Assembly: GCA_946221915.1 (NCBI GenBank)
Contig: CAMIKG010000003.1
Location: 62,001 to 126,000, forward strand
From: an uncultured Erwinia sp.
GTDB lineage: Bacteria; Pseudomonadota; Gammaproteobacteria; Enterobacterales; Enterobacteriaceae
DNA length: 64,000 nt
Direction of reading: 5' to 3'
Shown: piece after piece, positions 30,820-39,612 of the stretch
How the letters are laid out: every line of letters starts with the position of its first letter
Numbering within the stretch: position 1 is the stretch's first letter
Made by a program: the position numbers and the translations under genes
Notes under the pieces: model-generated
Database searches by the model: none
What the model was told of the DNA's origin: nothing
The model's input: only the letters and a program-made list of their open reading frames with translations

Positions 30820-33595
30820 TTACGACCTGATCCGGGAGGCCACCAGCGCCGCGGCTAACCGCTGGCCAATGGTGCTTAGTCAGCTGGGCATCGATGTGCC
30901 GCGCTCACCCCGCCAGCACGCGCCATGCCCGGCCTGTGGCGGTAAAGATCGCTTCCGTTTCGATGACAAAGGGCGAGGCAGCTTCTTCTGCAACCAGTGC
31001 GGCGCGGGTGATGGCTTAGACCTCATCCAGAAGGTTAATCAGTGCGGTTCCACCGAGGCCGCCCGCATGGCGGCTGATGTGCTGGGTATTGATTACCGGG
31101 TAACGGAAATTGACCAGAAAGCAGCCAGTCAGAGACGGCAACAGCTTGATGAACAGCGCCACCAGCATGAACAGGAGCGGCAGCAGAAAGAAGCAGCAGA
31201 GGCAGAACGGCGTCGAGATAATTTTGTGAGCCAATACCGGAGGCTCGCAGAGCAAACCACGCCAGGCGAAAGCGAATATCTGATTGCCAAAGGGCTCGAC
31301 GGCTTCACTCTGCCTTGCCTGCCCGATGGATCAATTCTTCTCTCGCTGGTGGATGAATCCGGCGATGTGACAGCAGCGCAGGCTATCACGCCGCAGGGCG
31401 AAAAGAAGGTGCTGTATGGTTCTGCAAAGCGCGGTGCGTGGCACCTCGTTAACCAGCCTAATGAGGTGTCTGAAATCATCATCGGAGAAGGCCTGGCCAC
31501 CACGCTCACCGCTCACCTGATACGTCCCGCAGCACTCGCTGTAGTGGCTCTTGATGCCGGTAACCTGCCACCCGTCGCTGAAGCTATGCGCCAGCGGTAT
31601 CCGGAAGCGTCAATCATCATTGCCGGTGATAACGACTGGCTTGCGCCTGGCGAACTTGATGGCAGCGGTAAACCAAAAGTGAACAGCGGAAAGATATTCG
31701 CTGATAAAGCTGCTGAGACAATCAATGGATCGGTTTCCTTGCCGCCCACCAGCTATAAGGCCGACTGGGATGATTACCGCCAGCAGAATGGCCTTAAGAG
31801 CACCATGGCAGCATTTAACGAATCATTGTACCAACCGCAGGGGGAAAGCATGGGGGCTCAACTGGAAGTGATTGAGGGTGGCAAAGCAGCAGCGCCTGAT
31901 CGCGATGCGCTAAAGCCCCGCATTGAAAGCCGTCAGGATGGCGTGTACTGGGTTGAGCCAAACACTGATAAGCAGACCGGGGAAATCATCAACCGTGAAA
32001 GCTGGCTGTGCTCCCCTCTGCAGGTAATCGGCACCGGCCGCGATGATAAGGACCAGTTTCTGATTCTGCGCTGGCAGGCATGGGGTTCAGACAGTGAAAC
32101 TACGCAGGCGATCCCGCTGGCTGATATTGGGGAACGTGAAGGATGGAGAACGCTCAAGGCTGGAGGCGTGAACGTCACGACCAAAAGCGGCCTGAGAGCG
32201 ATTCTGGCGGACTGGCTACAGCGGAACGGGTCACGAGAAGTATGGAGAGTGGCGCACGCTACAGGGTGGCAATGCGGCGCGTATATCATGCCAGACGGGG
32301 AGATCATCGGCACACCTGACAAGCCGGTACTGTTTAACGGTCGCAGTTCAGCCGCTGCCGGTTACACCTGCAGGGGAAGCGCAGAGAGCTGGCGTAACAA
32401 TGTTGGAGCGCTGGCAGCCGGTAACTACTCAATGATGACAGGCATAGCTGCTGCGCTGGCTGCCCCGCTAATTGGCCTGGCTGGTGCTGATGGTTTTGGC
32501 ATTCACTTCTATGAGCAATCAAGCGCCGGCAAGACCACAACCGCTAACGTTGCCAGCAGCCTCTACGGTAATCCTGACCAACTGCGCCTGACGTGGTACG
32601 GAACCGCGCTGGGGTTGGCTAACGAAGCAGCTGCCCACAACGATGCGCTGATGCCACTGGATGAGGTGGGGCAAGGCGCTGATCCAGTTAGCGTCTCGCA
32701 GTCAGCCTATGCGCTCTTTAACGGCGTGGGAAAACTGCAGGGAGCCAAAGAAGGTGGCAATCGTGACCTGAAACGCTGGCGCACCGTGGCGATCAGCACC
32801 GGCGAAATGGATTTAGAAACCTTCATCGCTCAGGCGGGAAGAAAGGCCAAGGCCGGGCAGCTGGTCAGGCTGTTGAATATCCCACTGAGTAAGGCTGTGC
32901 GCTTCCACCAGCACGTGAACGGCAAACAGCATGCCGATGCCCTCAAAGATGCGTATCAGAATCACCACGGCGCAGCGGGTCGTGAGTGGATCACATGGTT
33001 AGCCAGCAATCAGCAGCAGGCCGCAGAGGCTGTCAGAGAGGCGGAAGCACGCTGGCGCAGTCTGATACCTGCAGAATATGGCGAGCAGGTTCATCGTGTA
33101 GGCGCTCGCTTTGCCATTCTGGAGGCCGCCCTCCTGCTTGGACGGGTAATCACCGGCTGGGATGAGCAAACATGCCGTGACGCTGTCCAACACAGCTATA
33201 ACGCCTGGGTACGAGAGTTTGGTACCGGCAACAAAGAACATCAGCAGATCATCGCCCAATGCGAAGCGTTTCTGAACGCCAACGGATATAGCCGGTTTGC
33301 ACCATTCCCATACGACCCTCAGTCGCTTCCTATCCGGGATATGGCAGGTTATCGCGCCAGCGGCAGTCATGGCGATGACCCGATTGTTTTCTACACCTTC
33401 CCATCCACTTTTGAGCAGGAGATCGCCAGTGGATTCAATCCAAAGCAATTCGCCCGGGTGCTGGTGGAAAGCGGGATGCTGACACCACCAGCCAGCGGCA
33501 GAGGCTTCCAGCGTAAGTCACCTAGGATTAATAAGCGTCAATACAACGTCTATGTGATTCAGTACCGGCCAGACGATGAAGCAGAGGAAGAGTAA
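30812..33595 (+). CDS. P4 alpha-like primase-helicase (zinc finger, Toprim, DUF927)
   Basis: A 927-residue replication protein. Residues 39-63 form a primase zinc finger (Cys39, Cys42, Cys60, Cys63 around GGKDRFRFDDKGRGSFF). Residues of about 210-290 are Toprim-like (IIIGEGLATTLTAHL, then VVALDAGN and IIIAGDNDW). The C-terminal half is a DUF927 helicase: nucleotide-binding QSSAGKTTTANVA and acidic MPLDEVGQG. P4 alpha has the same primase-helicase logic at 777 residues and also binds ori iterons; here an iteron cluster begins 24 bases after the stop codon. I infer that it is the element's own replication initiator. Confidence 0.9.
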   Translation: MRNYDLIREATSAAANRWPMVLSQLGIDVPRSPRQHAPCPACGGKDRFRFDDKGRGSFFCNQCGAGDGLDLIQKVNQCGSTEAARMAADVLGIDYRVTEIDQKAASQRRQQLDEQRHQHEQERQQKEAAEAERRRDNFVSQYRRLAEQTTPGESEYLIAKGLDGFTLPCLPDGSILLSLVDESGDVTAAQAITPQGEKKVLYGSAKRGAWHLVNQPNEVSEIIIGEGLATTLTAHLIRPAALAVVALDAGNLPPVAEAMRQRYPEASIIIAGDNDWLAPGELDGSGKPKVNSGKIFADKAAETINGSVSLPPTSYKADWDDYRQQNGLKSTMAAFNESLYQPQGESMGAQLEVIEGGKAAAPDRDALKPRIESRQDGVYWVEPNTDKQTGEIINRESWLCSPLQVIGTGRDDKDQFLILRWQAWGSDSETTQAIPLADIGEREGWRTLKAGGVNVTTKSGLRAILADWLQRNGSREVWRVAHATGWQCGAYIMPDGEIIGTPDKPVLFNGRSSAAAGYTCRGSAESWRNNVGALAAGNYSMMTGIAAALAAPLIGLAGADGFGIHFYEQSSAGKTTTANVASSLYGNPDQLRLTWYGTALGLANEAAAHNDALMPLDEVGQGADPVSVSQSAYALFNGVGKLQGAKEGGNRDLKRWRTVAISTGEMDLETFIAQAGRKAKAGQLVRLLNIPLSKAVRFHQHVNGKQHADALKDAYQNHHGAAGREWITWLASNQQQAAEAVREAEARWRSLIPAEYGEQVHRVGARFAILEAALLLGRVITGWDEQTCRDAVQHSYNAWVREFGTGNKEHQQIIAQCEAFLNANGYSRFAPFPYDPQSLPIRDMAGYRASGSHGDDPIVFYTFPSTFEQEIASGFNPKQFARVLVESGMLTPPASGRGFQRKSPRINKRQYNVYVIQYRPDDEAEEE

Positions 33596-33618
33596 GCCTC
33601 ACATGTGAGGATTTTAAT

Positions 33619-33729
33619 GTTGGTTCAGTTAGTTCAGTTGGTTCAATTCTTTATCAATCATGATTTATAAGGAAATTATTTTGATTATTGAACCAACACT
33701 GAACCAACAAATGGCTGTTTTGAACCAAC
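33619..33729. repeat. Iteron cluster 1, putative replication origin
   Basis: Six copies of a 10-bp repeat. On the left are GTTGGTTCAG (33619), variant GTTAGTTCAG (33628) and GTTGGTTCAA (33637), phased by nine bases. After a 41-bp AT-rich gap come three inverted copies: TTGAACCAAC (33688), CTGAACCAAC (33699) and TTGAACCAAC (33720). The mirror arrangement next to the primase gene resembles P4 ori1 with its type I iterons. Confidence 0.75.
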
Positions 33730-33768
33730 AAACTCATAGAAATCAGATGTCAATTCAGGGCGGCACAC

Positions 33769-34038
33769 ATGGTAAGTGACAAAAAAGCAGAAGAACTTGA
33801 GGCGAAAGGCCTGTACAGAAGAGCAGCCTCTCGCTGGCTGGAGGTGTTCGACAATTGCGACTCAGAAGCAGGACGTGAGTGGATCAGATCCCGCCGCAAT
33901 CAGTGTCTGGCGAAGCGTGTTCGCGCTGCTGTGCTTATTGACACCTTTGGCGATGTGACCAAGGCCGCAGCAGACACACAGCGCCGCATGGGATTAGCTA
34001 AGCCCGGTGGCGAAGCGTTTAGACTAAAAACGAAGTGA
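33769..34038 (+). CDS. PerC-family transcriptional activator-like protein
   Basis: An 89-residue protein of the PerC type: EELEAKGLYRRAASRWLEVFDNC, then REWIRSRRNQCLAKRV. The family includes PerC of enteropathogenic E. coli and many prophage versions that influence host genes. It lies just right of the first iteron cluster, starting at ATG 33769. Its target in this element is unknown. Confidence 0.75.
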   Translation: MVSDKKAEELEAKGLYRRAASRWLEVFDNCDSEAGREWIRSRRNQCLAKRVRAAVLIDTFGDVTKAAADTQRRMGLAKPGGEAFRLKTK

Positions 34039-34126
34039 TCGCCGATTAAAGAATGGACGATTTTTATTGCCATTGGATGGCTCCGGCCAATAGCATTAGT
34101 CCCACCAATACTGACGGGATAGGGAT

Positions 34127-34639
34127 ATGAAGAAGCTTTTAATAATCAGCCTTGCTTGCGCCGCGCTAAGTGGATGCGGTCAAGAAAATGCTACAGATAA
34201 AGTACTGAAGTTCATAAAGACCAAAGATATCAGCCTGCTATCTAAATCAAAAATCGCAGAATGTAAAAAAGAAAACATGAAAGATATCGGGTTTGTTGAC
34301 GGGAACTATCTCCCAACCACTAATGCTTACTACAAGCTAAGCGATTACCTGTACTCGAAGGTAAAATACGAAGCGATTTCAGAGGAAAAAAATGGCGACA
34401 TCACTCTCGTCGAAATAAAAGAATCATTCCCCAAACCGATTGAAGACGCCAAATCCTTTATTTTCGCAGAAAATCCTTCCGCTAAAGACAAATCTGAGCT
34501 TGATAACCTCAATGGGCTTTATGAAAGCGGGCGACTAGATGACCTCAAATACACTGAACATGTGAGAACCTGGCGGGTGCTTCCTGATGGCATAGACCCA
34601 GAATTAACAAGCAGACAGCTACAAATATGCTCAGAGTAA
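34127..34639 (+). CDS. Putative lipoprotein, 170 residues
   Basis: A lipoprotein signal is clear: MKKLLIISLACAALSGCGQ with the lipobox LSGC at residues 14-17. The mature part is Lys/Asp/Glu-rich and alternates short strands and helices (ALSGC, then VLKFIKTKDISLLSKSKIAECKK). No family is recognised. Phage-borne lipoproteins often serve superinfection exclusion, but nothing here proves that. AT-rich codon use differs from the tail genes that follow. A strong terminator follows the stop. Confidence 0.65.
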   Translation: MKKLLIISLACAALSGCGQENATDKVLKFIKTKDISLLSKSKIAECKKENMKDIGFVDGNYLPTTNAYYKLSDYLYSKVKYEAISEEKNGDITLVEIKESFPKPIEDAKSFIFAENPSAKDKSELDNLNGLYESGRLDDLKYTEHVRTWRVLPDGIDPELTSRQLQICSE

Positions 34640-34650
34640 GATAATCCCTC

Positions 34651-34674
34651 AGCCCGTTTATGCGGGCTTTTTTT
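34651..34674 (+). terminator. Intrinsic terminator after the lipoprotein gene
   Basis: AGCCCG / CGGGCT stem with a six-base loop and a T run. It separates the replication/lipoprotein block from the tail-gene block. Confidence 0.9.
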
Positions 34675-34787
34675 GAGCAAAATAAATGATCGAAACGATC
34701 AAATTATCATTTCATAAATCGGCATATTAATATTAACCGTTTCACATTTTGCAATTATAATCACTGTATGTATATCAGGGGGTGATT

Positions 34788-34961
34788 ATGATTAAGAAAA
34801 GAGTAGCGCCGATACTTCTCAGCCTTGAACAGGTTGAGGCACTCCAAAAAATCCAGCAGCAGGAACGCGCCAAATCACCATTAGGCGTAGCTCCAACTAT
34901 TCATGTTATTGCTCGCGGTCTCATGGACAAAGCGATCGCACAGTTTGCTAAGGGGGCGTGA
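34788..34961 (+). CDS. Small putative DNA-binding protein, 57 residues
   Basis: A short gene starting at ATG 34788 behind AGGGGG. The product MIKKRVAPILLSLEQVEALQ... has a basic N-terminal strand followed by a helix (SLEQVEALQKIQQQERAKS) and a second helix (IHVIARGLMDKAIAQF), a layout like ribbon-helix-helix proteins. Its stop overlaps the next start (TGATG). As first gene of the tail block it may be its regulator; function is inferred only from shape. Confidence 0.55.
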   Translation: MIKKRVAPILLSLEQVEALQKIQQQERAKSPLGVAPTIHVIARGLMDKAIAQFAKGA

Positions 34962-35287
34962 TGGAGCAATTACAGCGCCTGGCGGAAATTATCGCAGAGA
35001 CCTACATTCGTGACCGAATCCGGGAGCATGGTAACGCTCAGTTCACCCACAACGGTAAAACCGGCGAAATACGCCGCGAATTGCTGGCATCGGGGCTGGT
35101 GGATAACTGTGTTTATGCTGCCCGCTCCGGCGGCAAGGTCGATTATGAACGTGAGGCATATACCATGCTGATGGAGATGATTTCTCTGGATGGTAGGGAG
35201 TACCAGGTAACAAACCACGGTCTGAACGTAATCGAAAATATGCACCGCATCGCGCTGGCTAAAACTGCTCTCCGCGTCAGTCATTAA
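34961..35287 (+). CDS. Unknown protein upstream of the tape measure gene, 108 residues
   Basis: Not recognised. It is predicted mostly helical (MEQLQRLAEIIAETYIRDRIREHG, ending NVIENMHRIALAKTALRVSH). I start at the ATG overlapping the previous stop. It is separated from the tape measure start by nine bases with GGGGG as its ribosome site, so it is co-transcribed with it. Confidence 0.6.
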   Translation: MEQLQRLAEIIAETYIRDRIREHGNAQFTHNGKTGEIRRELLASGLVDNCVYAARSGGKVDYEREAYTMLMEMISLDGREYQVTNHGLNVIENMHRIALAKTALRVSH

Positions 35288-35296
35288 GGGGGATGA

Positions 35297-38200
35297 ATGG
35301 CTGATACCAAAGCAGGCGGCGTCTACTACGAAGTCGATATAGAGCTTGAGAAGGCGCTTGAAAAGGCGGCAAAGCTCGATAACACACTTGATGGCATGGG
35401 TAATTCCGCTGTTAAAGCGGGCAAGCAGATCAATATCGCAGAACGCTCAATGTCATCGCTCTCTCGCGTAGCCACTGCGCTTACCGCTGCCCTATCAGTT
35501 CAGCAGGTCGCCGCCTATGCCGATGCCTGGGCGAACGTTAACAACAAACTGGCTAACGCTGTCAGGCCGGGCGAGCAGTTGGCTTCTGTTACTGAGCGCG
35601 TTTTCAACATCACACAGCAAACCCGTTCAAGCCTCGACGCCACTGCGTCACTGTATGCCCGATTAGAGCGAGCTACCCGCCAGTATGGAACCAGCGCAGA
35701 CGATATCGCCAAGCTCACCACCATCATTAATCAGGGATTTGTGGTATCGGGCGCTACCGCACAGGAAGCTGAAAACGCCATTATCCAGCTCTCGCAAGGT
35801 TTAGCCTCTGGCGCACTGCGTGGTGAAGAATTTAACTCAGTGAACGAGCAGGGAAACCGCCTTATAGTAGCGCTTGCTGATTCAATGGGCGTCACCATTG
35901 GTCAAATGCGCAATATGGCGGCACAGGGCAAACTGACGACTGATGCTGTGGTGAATGGCCTGCTTTCTCAAGGTGCCAGCATCGGGAAGGAGTTTGCCAG
36001 AACCACCGCCACAATCGGACAGTCTCTGGAGGTAGCGGGTAATAATATCACACGCTTTATTGGCTCATCAGCGACTGTTAAAGCCGCTGTTGCCGTGTTC
36101 AATAGTGCGGTGATCACATTAACTGAAAACCTCGATTCAATTTCGACAGCCGTTCTGGCTGTAAGCGCCGTGATGGGATCAAGATATGTTGGTGCGCTGG
36201 CAGCTGCTACAGCACAACAAATCGCTAATGCCGCAGCAGCTTACAGAGTCGCAACAGCACAGGGAGCTATGGCGGCGGCAGCGGCTGGTGCCAGAGGGGT
36301 CATGGCGCTGATTGGTGGGCCTGCTGGCGCAGCTACTCTGGCAGCAGCGGCAATCTTCTATTTCTACCAAAAAGCTCAGCAGGCAAGACAAGAAGCCAAC
36401 AATTTAGCCGACAGCGCATCTAATCTCGCAGCCAAGTTTAAGGATATGTCAGCCACTGAGGTTGGCGCATCAATTGCGCGCCTGCGAGAGACTATCCCGA
36501 GCCTAACGGACAGCGTCGAGAATGCGCAAAAGACGTTTGATAACACCGTTTATCGTGTGCGTGATCTCCGTAAAGAAATCGATAACTGGGGTACTGGAAC
36601 CACGAGAGGCCGTCAGGCATCAGAGGCTTTATCAGGTGCTATTGATCAGCAGAATATCGCAGCGGAATCTCTGGAAAAAGCTCAACGCCGCCTGAGTCAG
36701 ACACAAAGCGCCATCATCCTTGGTCAGGCCCAGTTAACAACAGGCTTGAAAACAGGCATCGACTTGCTAAGTCGTGAAACAACGGCTGCTGGTGACGCTG
36801 CTGGAATGATGTCTCATTTCGCCAAGTCGATAAATCAGGCCGCTAGTGCGAAGGAGCGTTTTAACTCCACCAGCCTGATTATTACTCGTCCGAAAGACAT
36901 TCAGGACTACCTCGACAACCAGCAGGAACAAATCGACCTGCAAAGTGAGTTTAACGAAAAGAAACGCGCCCAGCTCAAAGCTGAAATGGACATTCGTAAT
37001 CTTGCCAAAAAGGACGGAAGCACCAATTCCGACCAGATAGAGCGTGATGTTCAGCTGGCACGCGAAAGGGCCGGTGTGACATTCGACCAGCAGAAAGCAG
37101 AAGAAAATCGCCGGAAAGCCCAGCAGCAGAGCGAGCAGCAGGATAAGCGGTCAGCCTCTTCGGCTGAATCTGTTTCTCAAAAGCTGGAAAGCCTGCGTCA
37201 GCAATCCGAATTATCAGCCGACTCTACAACTGAAATGAGCCGCGCTCAGGCCGTTCTTCAGGCCCAGTTGTCACTGGGTAAAGGGGCCACTCAGGAGCAG
37301 ATTGCGCTGGCCGGTAAGTATCGTGGCGAGATATGGGATACGTCCGCAGCAATCCGCGCTCAGGCGGCCGCTATGAAGCTAATCCCTGAGCAGGCTGAGA
37401 ACACACGCTATAAGCAGGATGTCGCTGACCTCAAAACGGCGCTGGAGCAAAAGACCATCACTCAGCAGCAGCATGACGCAGTCGCCGAGCAAATGGAGCA
37501 ACAGCACCAGGTCAATTTAGCCCGAATCCGGGCAACGCAGAATGCCGGAGTGACACCACTTCAGGAAGCACAAGGTGCTATCGACCCGGTTCAGGCACTG
37601 GCTAATGAGAACGCCAAAAAGCTCGCGTTAATACAGGAGTTCGAAACCGCTAAGGGACAAATTACCCTCAATGGCCTGGCATTAATGAATGCTGCCAACA
37701 CGCAATACGAGCAACAGCGCATCGCGGCGCAGTGGGAAATCTATCGCAACCAGAGCGCCGCTAACAGCCTTCTGGCTGACGCAGTTGATTCTCTGCAGGG
37801 TGGCGCGATAAATGCCATTACCGGCCTTCTGAATGGCACTCAAAGCCTCAGTGAAGCATTCGCCAACATCGGCAGCACGATTCTGAATAGTGTTGTTAGT
37901 GGGCTGGTGGAGATGGGCCTCCAGTATGTGAAAAACATGCTTATGGGACAGGTTGCGGCATCAGCAGCTCTTGGGGCAACAGCAACGCAGGCAACAGCCG
38001 CAGCAGGGATGTGGGGGCCGGCAGCTGTGAGCGCTTCAATCGCTACTATGGGCACAGCTTCCTCAGTGGGTACAGCCGCTTACTCTACGGCGCTGATGAC
38101 ATCAAAAGGTCTGGCTGTAGCAGGAGCCCGTGAGCACGGCGGCCCCGTTCAGGCTAATTCAATGTATCGCGTGGGCGAAGGTGGCAAGCCAGAAATATTC

Positions 38201-38452
38201 AAGGCCAGCAATGGCAGCCAGTACATGATTCCAGGGGATAACGGCTCAGTTATCAGCAATCGCGATCTAACCGGAGCTGGTGGTGGGAACGTAATTCATC
38301 AAGAGGTCAATTTCCATATAACCACAACCGGAGGAATTGACGCCGCTACTCAAAAACAGCTGGCCGGGATGATGAAGCAAGTCGCACTCTTCCAAATGAA
38401 AGAGGAAAGCACTCGCGGAGGCGGGATGCTCCAGCCACGTCAGAAAAAATAA
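35297..38452 (+). CDS. Tail tape measure protein
   Basis: A 1051-residue tape measure protein of long-tailed (siphovirus) phages. The N-terminal tape-measure domain is at about 60-280 (SRVATALTAALSVQQVAAYADAW, SGATAQEAENAIIQLSQGLASGALRGEEFNSV, TDAVVNGLLSQG). A hydrophobic Ala-rich region follows (about 290-360), long coiled-coil segments with many Gln/Glu/Lys repeats (360-830), and a membrane-like Gly/Ala C-terminus (LQGGAINAITGLLNG onward). By the usual 0.15 nm per residue it would specify a tail of about 150 nm. The gene is intact, yet no tube, tip, fibre or other tail structural gene is found in the element. Confidence 0.88.
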   Translation: MADTKAGGVYYEVDIELEKALEKAAKLDNTLDGMGNSAVKAGKQINIAERSMSSLSRVATALTAALSVQQVAAYADAWANVNNKLANAVRPGEQLASVTERVFNITQQTRSSLDATASLYARLERATRQYGTSADDIAKLTTIINQGFVVSGATAQEAENAIIQLSQGLASGALRGEEFNSVNEQGNRLIVALADSMGVTIGQMRNMAAQGKLTTDAVVNGLLSQGASIGKEFARTTATIGQSLEVAGNNITRFIGSSATVKAAVAVFNSAVITLTENLDSISTAVLAVSAVMGSRYVGALAAATAQQIANAAAAYRVATAQGAMAAAAAGARGVMALIGGPAGAATLAAAAIFYFYQKAQQARQEANNLADSASNLAAKFKDMSATEVGASIARLRETIPSLTDSVENAQKTFDNTVYRVRDLRKEIDNWGTGTTRGRQASEALSGAIDQQNIAAESLEKAQRRLSQTQSAIILGQAQLTTGLKTGIDLLSRETTAAGDAAGMMSHFAKSINQAASAKERFNSTSLIITRPKDIQDYLDNQQEQIDLQSEFNEKKRAQLKAEMDIRNLAKKDGSTNSDQIERDVQLARERAGVTFDQQKAEENRRKAQQQSEQQDKRSASSAESVSQKLESLRQQSELSADSTTEMSRAQAVLQAQLSLGKGATQEQIALAGKYRGEIWDTSAAIRAQAAAMKLIPEQAENTRYKQDVADLKTALEQKTITQQQHDAVAEQMEQQHQVNLARIRATQNAGVTPLQEAQGAIDPVQALANENAKKLALIQEFETAKGQITLNGLALMNAANTQYEQQRIAAQWEIYRNQSAANSLLADAVDSLQGGAINAITGLLNGTQSLSEAFANIGSTILNSVVSGLVEMGLQYVKNMLMGQVAASAALGATATQATAAAGMWGPAAVSASIATMGTASSVGTAAYSTALMTSKGLAVAGAREHGGPVQANSMYRVGEGGKPEIFKASNGSQYMIPGDNGSVISNRDLTGAGGGNVIHQEVNFHITTTGGIDAATQKQLAGMMKQVALFQMKEESTRGGGMLQPRQKK

Positions 38453-38532
38453 CTCAGCATCGCAGGGACGCGATCATGTTGAGTTTGGTCAAGGTGAAAC
38501 GGGTATGAGAAATAGCGAAAGGTGGCAGACAG

Positions 38533-38967
38533 ATGCCTGACAGCACGAAAGAACAGGCCAGTCGTGACAAAGGCGGCAAATGGAAGAAAGGCGCATCGGG
38601 TAATCCAGGTGGCCGCAGCAGCAGAGCGGCTGAATTGAGGCGTGTGCTGGAAGGTGGCGCTGATAATGCTGTGAAAACCATCATGGACGCGGCTAAAGAA
38701 GGCGATATGGCCGCTTGCCGGCTCATCCTGGACAGAGTTGTCCCGCCGAGTAAGCCGGTTTATCAGCCGGTATCGTTCGAGCTGGACGACAGCGATTTAC
38801 CTGCAGCGGCCCGTTCTGTGATTAAGGCGATAGCCGCGGGAGAACTGCCGGCCGACCAAGGGAAAATGATTCTGGATGGCCTGGCGAACATGGCGAAGAT
38901 TATCGAAATTACAGAACTGGCTGAGCGCGTTGCTGAGCTGGAGAAGGCACAGGAGGGCGGACAATGA
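38533..38967 (+). CDS. DUF5681-domain protein
   Basis: A 144-residue protein with the DUF5681 signature KGGKWKKGASGNPGGRSS near its N-terminus (the family motif is FKKGxSGNPxGR), a basic glycine-rich strip, then helices and a C-terminal Leu/Glu coiled coil (ITELAERVAELEKAQEGG). DUF5681 genes are common in phages and often lie next to terminase genes, so a role in DNA packaging or recognition is suggested but not shown. It overlaps the next gene by an ATGA junction. Confidence 0.7.
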   Translation: MPDSTKEQASRDKGGKWKKGASGNPGGRSSRAAELRRVLEGGADNAVKTIMDAAKEGDMAACRLILDRVVPPSKPVYQPVSFELDDSDLPAAARSVIKAIAAGELPADQGKMILDGLANMAKIIEITELAERVAELEKAQEGGQ

Positions 38968-39167
38968 GCCTGTTAAGACGAATTGAAGCACTGGAGGCCA
39001 CCAGCGGCGCTCATACCACCAGCAGTGGTCCTGATGAAATCTGGCTACTTGGTGTCAGCCCTGACGGTTCCCGCGAGTGTGGTGGCGGCTGGGTAAGGGA
39101 TAAAGGCCAGTATCGCAATGCCACGGATGAAGAGACGCAGCGCCATAATCAGCTTGTCCTGCAGTGA
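38964..39167 (+). CDS. Small RLxxLE-type protein 1, 67 residues
   Basis: Starts MSLLRRIEALEATSG, a basic-Leu helix with the pattern RIxALE, then a Gly/Ser/Thr-rich region and WLLGVSPDGSRECGGGWVRD. It is the first of three consecutive short genes whose products share this N-terminal RxxxLE helix. Function unknown. It overlaps the DUF5681 gene. Confidence 0.65.
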   Translation: MSLLRRIEALEATSGAHTTSSGPDEIWLLGVSPDGSRECGGGWVRDKGQYRNATDEETQRHNQLVLQ

Positions 39168-39174
39168 GAAAATC

Positions 39175-39393
39175 ATGGGTAATCTACTGGCACGACTAAA
39201 CCGGCTGGAAAAGGCCATGACGCCTAAGGATGGCGATAGACAGGTGATTTTTGTCCTGATGGATGAGTTGACGGGCAATGCTCCTGCAGGAGCGTATGAG
39301 AAGGCCATAGAGCGCCTGTCGCTGCGCGGGCACAGGTTCCCGCGATCCTCTGAACTGAGAGCGTTGCTGGTGGATAATTGCGATGAGCATTAA
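39175..39393 (+). CDS. Small RLxxLE-type protein 2, 72 residues
   Basis: MGNLLARLNRLEKAMTP repeats the RLxxLE helix of the neighbouring genes. A strand-rich part follows (RQVIFVLMDELTGN) and ends HRFPRSSELRALLVDN, like a small phage-encoded regulatory protein. Start ATG 39175. It overlaps the third gene by 11 bases. Confidence 0.65.
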   Translation: MGNLLARLNRLEKAMTPKDGDRQVIFVLMDELTGNAPAGAYEKAIERLSLRGHRFPRSSELRALLVDNCDEH

Positions 39394-39607
39394 AACCCGC
39401 CTTGCTGTGCTGGAGAGGTTAGCTAAAGAGAAAAGCGGCAAATCCATTGATGGCCCACAGCCACCCGGCAGAGCGGACTACGTGAGCGAGAATGGCGCGT
39501 TTGACCATGATGGTTACAGAGCAGCCGCAGACCGTTGGAGCGTCAAGGTATTTGGCAAACCGCTGGCGCTGGTGGCCGAAGAGATTGCAGAAATTGAGGA
39601 TTTCTAA
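39383..39607 (+). CDS. Small RLxxLE-type protein 3, 74 residues
   Basis: MSIKTRLAVLERLAKEKSGK again has the RLxxLE helix, followed by an aromatic/acidic C-terminus (WSVKVFGKPLALVAEEIAEIEDF). It precedes the tail-chaperone-like gene by five bases. Three related proteins in a row suggest duplication or a heteromeric complex. Confidence 0.65.
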   Translation: MSIKTRLAVLERLAKEKSGKSIDGPQPPGRADYVSENGAFDHDGYRAAADRWSVKVFGKPLALVAEEIAEIEDF

Positions 39608-39612
39608 CTGAC

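Noticed and set aside
33619..33729. Short regularly spaced repeats that could be mistaken for a CRISPR array
   Set aside because: Units are only 9-10 bp, in both orientations, without spacer-length unique DNA and with no cas genes. They fit iterons.
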